Origin: Candidatus Woesearchaeota archaeon
GTDB lineage: Archaea; Nanobdellota; Nanobdellia; Woesearchaeales; UBA525
Reading direction: 5' to 3'
Assembly (NCBI GenBank): GCA_018221165.1
Contig: JAAOYD010000031.1
Coordinates: 1 to 32,093 of the forward strand
DNA length: 32,093 nt
Shown: in pieces, positions 1 through 7,500 of the stretch
Layout: the number at the start of each line of letters is the position of its first letter
Position numbering within the stretch: the stretch's first letter is position 1
The notes under the pieces: model-generated
Seen by the model: the letters and a program-made list of their open reading frames with translations, nothing else
Told to the model about the DNA's origin: nothing
Databases searched by the model: none
Made by a program: the position numbers and the translations under genes

Positions 1-1413
1 ACCTATGAAGAATGCGACGGCACTGCTGGCGTTCCGCCAGATGGTGATTATTCCTGCGCAGCCAACTGCACACTTGAATACACACCCATCTGTGAGGATC
101 TCGACTACCTCGGACCCTACGCGCAAAGCAACGTGAGCCAATGGATGGACACGGTCTCGCGCATCGCAATCACCGACGGTGGCGAAGAGCTATGCAATGG
201 CACCGGCCACACATTCTACAAGAACACCTGGTTGCAAGGCGAAGATGAACTCTACTGCGCTGGCGACTGCGACCAATGGACGATAACTGGCTACAACACG
301 TCCGGCTGGGAAACCTATCAAGGACCGTTCAGCGGCGGCAACGAAAGCTGCCACGTCATCGAGTACTACAACGAGGACGCGAACGGGAACCGGACACCTA
401 TCCAATGGGACTGCGTCTACATGGACAAGACCGCGCCCGAACTCGAGAAGACCGTCGGCGAACCGAAATCAGCGATGAGCCAACGCAACAAGGAACTCGG
501 CGCGGCATTCTATCCTGAGCTGCTCACCGGAGCCTGCGATGAGGAAGGAGCGTGCTGGGACATCACCTTACTCACTCCTATTGACATGACCTGCACCGAC
601 GCGGAACCGCACCCAAGCGGCGTGGTCGATCTCTGCTTCAACGTCGACTTCGATAATGAAGACGTCACGGAAGAATACTGTAATGGTACCAACGGTGAGA
701 TGCGAGGCGGCGATTGCTGTATCGAAGACGACAACATTAACTTCCACTTCACCAAAATTAGCTGGCACAAGCTGAGCTACTACTGCATTGATGCGGTGAA
801 CAAGACAAGCGAACCTGATATCGAATACTTCAAGGTGGAAGAAACAAGCTTCGATATCCAACTCAATAAGAAGTGGAACCTCATCAGCGTTCCGGTAAAG
901 TTGCTTGATGACAGCATGGACGAAGTCTTCGCCGGCTTGGAAGATGTTGTGGCGAGTGTCTGGCAATACGACGGCGAGAACTGGCACATCTACACGCCGG
1001 ATAATATATCAAACGACGATCTCACAACTATGGTGCCTGGATATGGTTACTGGGTGCTGACGACGGAAGCCGCAACGCTCACTATTGGCGGCAGCCTCTT
1101 CAACCCCGCGGTCATCGCGCCCGAAATCCCAATTACGCACGGCTGGAATCTGGTCGGCTACTACGGTGCCGAGAACCAGAGCTCCTACGATGGTCCAGAT
1201 GGAGCAGGGAAGACAGCAGAATGCCTCTTCAGTTCCTTCGGCGACTCAATCTTCGACAAGGGATTCACCAGCGTCTACGGCTACTGGGAACTCTTCAACC
1301 CGAACATGTGGACCTCATATGGACGGCAAGACAGCCTCGACCCTGGCGCAGGCTACTGGGTCTTTGCCACTGAAGACGCAATCTATGCACCACCGCCCGC
1401 TGATTGCAGCTAA
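1..1413 (+). CDS. Surface/secreted protein, 5'-truncated by the window edge; Cys-containing ectodomain with two C-terminal WNL...GYWV repeats
   Basis: Frame 1 is open from base 1 (TYEECDGTAGVPPDGDYSC...) into the 133..1413 ORF; TAA at 1411-1413. Repeats WNLISVPV...VPGYGYWVLTTEAA and WNLVGYYG...DPGAGYWVFATEDA. Confidence 0.85.
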   Translation, partial: TYEECDGTAGVPPDGDYSCAANCTLEYTPICEDLDYLGPYAQSNVSQWMDTVSRIAITDGGEELCNGTGHTFYKNTWLQGEDELYCAGDCDQWTITGYNTSGWETYQGPFSGGNESCHVIEYYNEDANGNRTPIQWDCVYMDKTAPELEKTVGEPKSAMSQRNKELGAAFYPELLTGACDEEGACWDITLLTPIDMTCTDAEPHPSGVVDLCFNVDFDNEDVTEEYCNGTNGEMRGGDCCIEDDNINFHFTKISWHKLSYYCIDAVNKTSEPDIEYFKVEETSFDIQLNKKWNLISVPVKLLDDSMDEVFAGLEDVVASVWQYDGENWHIYTPDNISNDDLTTMVPGYGYWVLTTEAATLTIGGSLFNPAVIAPEIPITHGWNLVGYYGAENQSSYDGPDGAGKTAECLFSSFGDSIFDKGFTSVYGYWELFNPNMWTSYGRQDSLDPGAGYWVFATEDAIYAPPPADCS

Positions 1414-2321
1414 AGCTTCTGAAGTTCTTGGGTGACACGCTTACAGAAATCCATCGCGCCGAGATAATAGTCCTCGACAGGATCGTTATCATTCACGCTC
1501 AAGACATCAATCACTCGGTCCTTTCCTTCATCATCACGCATCAAGGTACGTAGCCCTTTGTATTCTGTCTTCGTGAAGACATCCTTCTCTGGCTTGAGCA
1601 ATGAATGCAGCCGTTCTTGGATGCGGCCGAGCAAGTCGAGCGCCAAGACTTGTTGTTCCTTTGCTTCCTCAGGTTTGATGCTGTTGAATTCGTTGTACCA
1701 GTCGCTTGGCACCTTGATCTTGTCACGCATGCCCCGCGTGCCGCCATTCGAGGCGCGATAGGTACGTCCAATGACGAAATTCAACGCTTTGCACTTATCT
1801 TCAATGGTGTGAATGTACTGGTCAAGTTGCCCAGGCGTGAACTCCTCAGAGAGTACTGCTTCCTCACCTTCATTTCGATACTCGATGGCCGTCATGATGC
1901 CGAGGATGACATAACTGAGTCCGAGATTCACTCCTGTCAAGACAGGGATGTCAAGTTGGCTACCATAGGTGGCGTTGGCAACACTGCCAATACCTAAGAA
2001 CGCGAAACAGAGTCCCAGGGGTGTGAACCAGAACAGGACATCCTTGAAATCACCCTCGAGCAAGCCAATGAACACGATAGCTGCGATGAGCGTCGGTGAG
2101 AAGCCAAGCACTGCGAGTGCGAGATTACTATTCGTCACCACAGCTGCGATGAGCGCGATGAAGAGTGTGATGAGGATGCTTGCGAAGAGCCAAGCCTTGC
2201 TCGCTTTCATGTGCCGAACCATGATGTGCTCAAGCCCTTCCTGCCGAACCTCATCTACAGCTTCATCAGTCTCTAAGGCCTCTTCAACAATCTCTGTAGA
2301 AGTTTCTTCCACCTCTCCCAT
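1410..2321 (-). CDS. Polytopic membrane protein of unknown function, about 4 hydrophobic helices, soluble C-terminal domain
   Basis: 303-aa ORF with segments AWLFASILITLFIALIAAVV, LALAVLGFSPTLIAAIVFIGLL, FWFTPLGLCFAFLGIGSV, TGVNLGLSYVILGIMTAI; TATA-like TTTATATA at 2345-2352, 24-31 nt upstream. Confidence 0.75.
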   Translation of the reverse strand: MGEVEETSTEIVEEALETDEAVDEVRQEGLEHIMVRHMKASKAWLFASILITLFIALIAAVVTNSNLALAVLGFSPTLIAAIVFIGLLEGDFKDVLFWFTPLGLCFAFLGIGSVANATYGSQLDIPVLTGVNLGLSYVILGIMTAIEYRNEGEEAVLSEEFTPGQLDQYIHTIEDKCKALNFVIGRTYRASNGGTRGMRDKIKVPSDWYNEFNSIKPEEAKEQQVLALDLLGRIQERLHSLLKPEKDVFTKTEYKGLRTLMRDDEGKDRVIDVLSVNDNDPVEDYYLGAMDFCKRVTQELQKL

Positions 2322-2361
2322 CGATGAGAAATCCCCAAAGGGCGTTTATATAGTTTTCGGG

Positions 2362-3363
2362 CTACGCATTCTTTGGATAGGTACCTGGTCGCATGAAGAC
2401 TTGCTGTGAACGGACAGCGACACCCTTCTCGCCGAGCATCTGCTCGCTTGTCAAGCGCGCCTCACCTACGAGCACCGCTTCATCCTTCAACGTCATCACC
2501 GCAACGACATCGCCCGGGACGATGTTGTCATGCAGTTTGGAGATGCCGGGTACTTTGAGCTGAACACCTTGGCACATGCTCTCTACCGCGGAATCGAGCA
2601 CCCAAATCTTCTTGAGATGCGCCAAACCCTCCTCAGCAGGCAAGATAGCCTTCCTTATGGCGTCTTCCTTACCTTCTTCTTTCCAGTAATGGAATGCGTC
2701 AGCGAGATCATGCAGGGTGACGAGCCCGTCATCTTCTTTGAACGGACCAGCTTTGCTGCGGCGTAGCTCGGCCATATGCGCGCCGATAGGCTTGCCATCC
2801 TCGCCCTTCACCGACTGGCCCATATCGTGACAGAGCTTACGGATATAGGTGCCTGCCTGGGTGCCGGCGATGAAGAGCACATCCTGGTCAATAGCACCAA
2901 GATAGTTGATATAGTAGATTGTGCGCTCGCGCTCCTGACGCTTCACCGCGCTCTTCACCGGTGGGAGTTGGGTAATCTTGCCGAGGAAATCAGAGAGCAG
3001 CTTCCGCACCTTGTATTCCTCCACTGGCTTGTGGAGATGCATCAGCGTGATATACTCCTTCCCAGCTGTCAAGAGTGACTGGACGACCCTCGTCGCCCGT
3101 CCGAGCGCCACAGGAAGCACACCAGTCACCTTCGGGTCAAGCGTGCCGCTATGACCTGCCTTACGAATCTTGAGAACCTTCTGCACATAGGCGCTCACCT
3201 GATGGCTCGTTGGTCCAGGAGGCTTGTCCAAGGGGATAATGCCGAACTCGAGCAGCTCTTTAACAGTGCGCTCGCTGGGAGGCTTGCCGTACTTGTCAGA
3301 GGTTGGCGCCTCGCGACGCACGATGACTGTGCGCTCTTCCTGTTCGAAGGGGAGAAGACCCAT
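2362..3363 (-). CDS. cbf5: Cbf5/TruB-family tRNA/rRNA pseudouridine synthase with PUA domain (archaeal H/ACA RNP catalytic subunit)
   Basis: Motifs IIPLDKPPGPTSHQVSAYV and KAGHSGTLDPKVTGVLPVALGRATR; AGTYIRKLCHDMG; C-terminal PUA-like region (GVQLKVPGISKLHDNIVPGDVVAVMTLKDEAVLVGEARL). Confidence 0.95.
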   Translation of the reverse strand: MGLLPFEQEERTVIVRREAPTSDKYGKPPSERTVKELLEFGIIPLDKPPGPTSHQVSAYVQKVLKIRKAGHSGTLDPKVTGVLPVALGRATRVVQSLLTAGKEYITLMHLHKPVEEYKVRKLLSDFLGKITQLPPVKSAVKRQERERTIYYINYLGAIDQDVLFIAGTQAGTYIRKLCHDMGQSVKGEDGKPIGAHMAELRRSKAGPFKEDDGLVTLHDLADAFHYWKEEGKEDAIRKAILPAEEGLAHLKKIWVLDSAVESMCQGVQLKVPGISKLHDNIVPGDVVAVMTLKDEAVLVGEARLTSEQMLGEKGVAVRSQQVFMRPGTYPKNA

Positions 3364-3409
3364 GAATGTCAGAATCAGAGGAGGCTATTTTAAGCTTGTG
3401 GTGGACTGC

Positions 3410-4240
3410 TCATACTTTCTCGATGCGGAAGCGCATGGCGCCGCGCTCCTTCAAGGTGTCGCCTTCGGCCGTGTCCTCGCAGTCGAACATGCTGAACGCA
3501 AAGCCGTAGTCGAGGATGCTTATCTCAGTCTCTAACGTCCTATCGCCGATACGGAGCAAAGAGACGGTGACTGGTCCTGCCTTGTCCGCGTTGTTATAGA
3601 CGAGATCGAGATGATGCGTTCCTTTCGGCAACACGATTGCAGTCTTATAGATTGTTTGCTCTTCACTCTCCACGTGGAATTCAGCCAGAGCGATGCCGTC
3701 GATGAGTAAAGCGAGCCGTGGCCATTCTTTTTCTTCAGTTCCTGCGGCGACGACCACAATCTCAACCTCGTCCTCTGGCGTCTGGACAAGTTTCGAGGAC
3801 GGGATACACTCGTCAGCGATGAGCCCACGTTCCTGATACTCTTCCCAAACCTTGGTTGTGGGCAACGCAGTGACGTTCTCTATTGTATCAGCAGTGTTGT
3901 TTTCCTCACCGTAGCGAATATCGTGGATTTTGCCGAATGCCTTGGCATCTTCCAGCGCAATTTCATAGGCTTCCTTGTAATGGTCGAGATCCGCTTGGAG
4001 GAATGCAGTTTCTGTCATGGTGCGTACCTGAGCGCGTTCGAGGCGCTCTACGGTGCGGAGATGAATGATAGCCATGACAATGATGACGATAACGAGGAAC
4101 GCAATGATGAGATAGAAACCTTTGTTTGTATGGTGACCGATAATAGTATGCTTGCTGTGCTTGTCGCCTGCTTGTTTGCTCTGTTCATGCTGTCCTAGTT
4201 CTTTCCCGAGCTTGGCGAGCTCGTCATCATGCTGGTTCAT
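3410..4240 (-). CDS. Membrane-anchored protein: one TM, coiled coil, C-terminal domain resembling CBM60-type Ca-dependent carbohydrate-binding modules
   Basis: ATG at 4240 (MNQHDDELAKLGKEL), internal to the longer TTG-initiated ORF; TM GFYLIIAFLVIVIIVMAIIHL; EWPRLALLIDGIALAEFHVESEEQTIYKTAIVLPKGTHHLDLVYNNA resembles the WPxxxLxVDG...G.H.xDVVFxND pattern (recalled family pattern, not searched). Confidence 0.65.
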   Translation of the reverse strand: MNQHDDELAKLGKELGQHEQSKQAGDKHSKHTIIGHHTNKGFYLIIAFLVIVIIVMAIIHLRTVERLERAQVRTMTETAFLQADLDHYKEAYEIALEDAKAFGKIHDIRYGEENNTADTIENVTALPTTKVWEEYQERGLIADECIPSSKLVQTPEDEVEIVVVAAGTEEKEWPRLALLIDGIALAEFHVESEEQTIYKTAIVLPKGTHHLDLVYNNADKAGPVTVSLLRIGDRTLETEISILDYGFAFSMFDCEDTAEGDTLKERGAMRFRIEKV

Positions 4241-4503
4241 ACCTGAAGGAGGGTCGTCGTGGTTCTTAACCCTTTCTGTTAGGTTGACTATTGTTGGCAA
4301 GACAGGAACGGGAATTTGACACGTCGGCAAGGGATAGAAACAATACTTTTTCTTCAGGTTGCAAATTATCTCTCTTTCGGCTGGAAAAACTCGAGAGTTG
4401 ACGAAACATTTAAATACAAACTTATAATTCTTTACTCTTGGCAAGTGATAAAATTACTTGTCATATGCTTAATTGTATTGTAACAATGGTAGGGGGGATA
4501 CCT

Positions 4504-7500
4504 ATGAAGAAGACTATTCTTGTTCTGATTATGATAGTGCTGTCCATCGTGATGGCAAACAACGCGTTAGGAGCACCAGCAGCTCACTGGGGTTTTGATG
4601 AGACTACAGGTCTCATAGCCCATGATTCCGTCGGAAACCATGACGGACTACTTGATAACGGCAATGGTGACCTTACCTGGACAACAGACAGTTGGCTTGG
4701 TGATGGTGCTATTGCAATGGACAATCCTGGTGTCAATGGGAATGGTGACAAGATTGTTATCAACGACACAGGCGCTCCATTTAACGATCCCAACGACTTC
4801 ACTGTCAGCACATGGTTTAAGCCAGGAGTGGTCTCCGATCGCATCATCTTCGCCAAGACTGGCAACTGGACTGACATCTACACTAAAGGCTACGAGCTCC
4901 GTATGGATGGTTGGGGACGTAAACTGATGTGGTACGCTGGTGGCAGCGGTGGCGTTTTTTCATCAGGCGTCTTCCTCTATGGCCTCGAGCAGAACAAGTG
5001 GTACAACGTTATCACCATGCGCAAAGGAAACGAGGCAAAACTCTACGTCAATGGCATGCTCATCGGTACCAGGACGGCCCTCTCTCCAATTACTTATGCA
5101 GGTACCAATTCTCTTATGATTGGTGGTGTCGGCAACGGGCCGGGCTGGTCATTCGACGGAATCATCGATGATGTTACATTCTACAGCTATGCCCTTAGTC
5201 AGGGAGAAATGGATACTATCTATAGCCCGCATGTATTTATGCCGAGCGAACCATTCAGTGCAGAATTTCTCTATTCACCTGAGCTGGACACGCTCCATGT
5301 GCAGGGCTACGCCAACCTCCCCGCACAATCAGCCGAAGTGCGCTTCAAAAACAACACTGGTGGCTACAGTGGCACGAGTACCTGTGTCCTCATTGACCAG
5401 AACGCGAACCCTAATTATGTAGCAACCTTCACAGACGTCAGCACGACTTGGACGCGCGACACGTATAACCTCGAAGTTGCTTTCTTCAGCGATGACAGCT
5501 GCGTAAGTGCCACGACCGACACCGCCTATGGTGGTGAATTCGATGCGCTTCGCGTTATCTGGATTGAAGAGCAACTCGCTCAGCTTAACCAGACCATTCA
5601 GGACCTGAACATCACATTGCAGGAAAACCTGACAGCTATTTGGGATGAGATTAACGTCATGAATGCAGATATTGATTGGATCGAGGGGGAAATAAGTGAC
5701 CTCTGGGATGCAATTGCAGGTCTTGAAGATCAGGTTGACGTCGCATGGAACTACCACGCCGGTGTTGACAACCTCTTCATTGAAGGATATGCGCCTACGG
5801 ATGCAGTCTCTGCCAAGCTTATCTGGACCGATAGCTCCGGTAGCCACCTTGAATGGCCTCCCCGCTGCGTGAATGTTGACCAGACGAAGAACCCTGAGTT
5901 TGGGCCATACATCAAGTACAAGCCACAAGCGGAAGGCTGGGATGCGGATACATGGTTCCTTCAAGTTTATTTCTATGATGCCTCTGGCTGCGCAGGTAGT
6001 GAAGTCAAGCCACGCGCCTATGGTCATGAGTTTGACTACCTGGCAATCATGGAAATTTATGATAATCTCAATGCTCTCACTGCTGCCTTGAACGCGACTA
6101 ACGCTTCTCTTCAGGCGCAGATCGACGAGCTCTACAACATTACTGATGAGCAAGCCCAGGATCTCACCGCTATTTGGGATGAGATTGATGGCCTCTGGGA
6201 TGCAATCATTGGACTAGAAGATGAAGTCGATGTCTCCTGGGCTTACAACGCCAAAAATGACAACCTCTTTATCGAAGGATATGCACCTACAGACGCAGTG
6301 GCTGCTAAGCTTATCTGGACCGATAGCTCCGGTAGCTGGCTCGAGTCTCCTCGTTGCATCAATGGCATCGACCAGACAGCGAGCCCGGAATTCGGCCCGT
6401 TCATCAAGTACAAGCCACAAACAGAAGGTTGGGCGGCGGATACCTGGTTCCTCCTAGTCCGCTTTTACGACACTTCTGGTTGCACCGGTAATGAAGTCTG
6501 GCCACGTGCCTACGGTCATGAGTTCGACTATCTAGCAATCATGGACCTCTACAACGAGTTGAATGAACTGAACGCCACCCTCTACGGCATGAACGCGACA
6601 CTTCAAGCTCAAATTGACGACCTCTATGTGCAGATAGGTATTATGGGTGCGGACATTGACGCGATTCAGCTTGAAATAGCTATCCTTTGGGATGTTATCA
6701 ACGCAATCAATCACGGCACTATCAACTTGAACCACTTTGATGAGAACAGTCCCTGGCTTCCCAACCACCTTCGAGTATGGGGTGAAGCTCCTGAAGGCGC
6801 AGATGAGGCAACAGTACTCATCCGTTTCCTGGACAAGAGTGTGTACACGAGCATGACTGTGCCTGTCGAGACTAACAAAGACAACGAGAACACCTATGAC
6901 GCGCGCTTCGACCTAAGCGAGTGGCCAATCGAGAAGTATGACGTCCTCGTTAAGTTCTACGACGATGATTGGATGGCTGGTTACGATGTCGGTGCATTGT
7001 TTGATGATCTTCTCCTGCTCTGGCTCGAGGAGAACGCCTATGGCTTTGAGTACATGCATACTACGACGCACTACACCTATAATCCTAAACAATCTTTCGT
7101 CCGCAAGATTAGCTGGGCGTTCACACCAGAAGAGAGTGGTGAGTACTGGTTTGAGCTCCACCAGTTTAACAGTGACAACAACGAGAGCATCACGAAAGAG
7201 TTCGCTGGAGGTACCTGTTGGGGTATTAATGCGAAAGACACTAAGAACTTCGTTGCTAGGAATGTTCGTTACCCGGCTGAAGAAGGAATGTACACGGTTC
7301 AGCTTCGAGCCCACAGGTGTGATAGTCCTGGTACTGTGCGAAGCAATCGCTTCCGCTTGAACATAGTGGATCTCGCCAAACCATTACCAGAGAACGAAGC
7401 ACACTTCAGTGAGCTTGGTATTCAACAGAGCCCAGAAAGTGGTACCTGGTGGACGAACGAAGCATTGCTCGACATGGAAGCCTTGATGCGCAGCAGCAAC

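Noticed and set aside
4241-4444. N-terminal extension of the CBM-like ORF from a TTG start
   Set aside because: Runs through the divergent promoter region; the ATG at 4240 gives a normal cytosolic N-terminus before the TM.
5329-6153. 274-aa minus-strand ORF, plus other long antisense ORFs (7555-8412, 11582-12379, 15444-16148)
   Set aside because: Fully antisense to strongly supported genes; composition looks like a codon-bias by-product, with no recognisable domain or promoter.
5701-6545. 492-bp repeat considered as a mobile element duplication
   Set aside because: In-frame, intragenic, no terminal inverted repeats or transposase; it is a protein module duplication.
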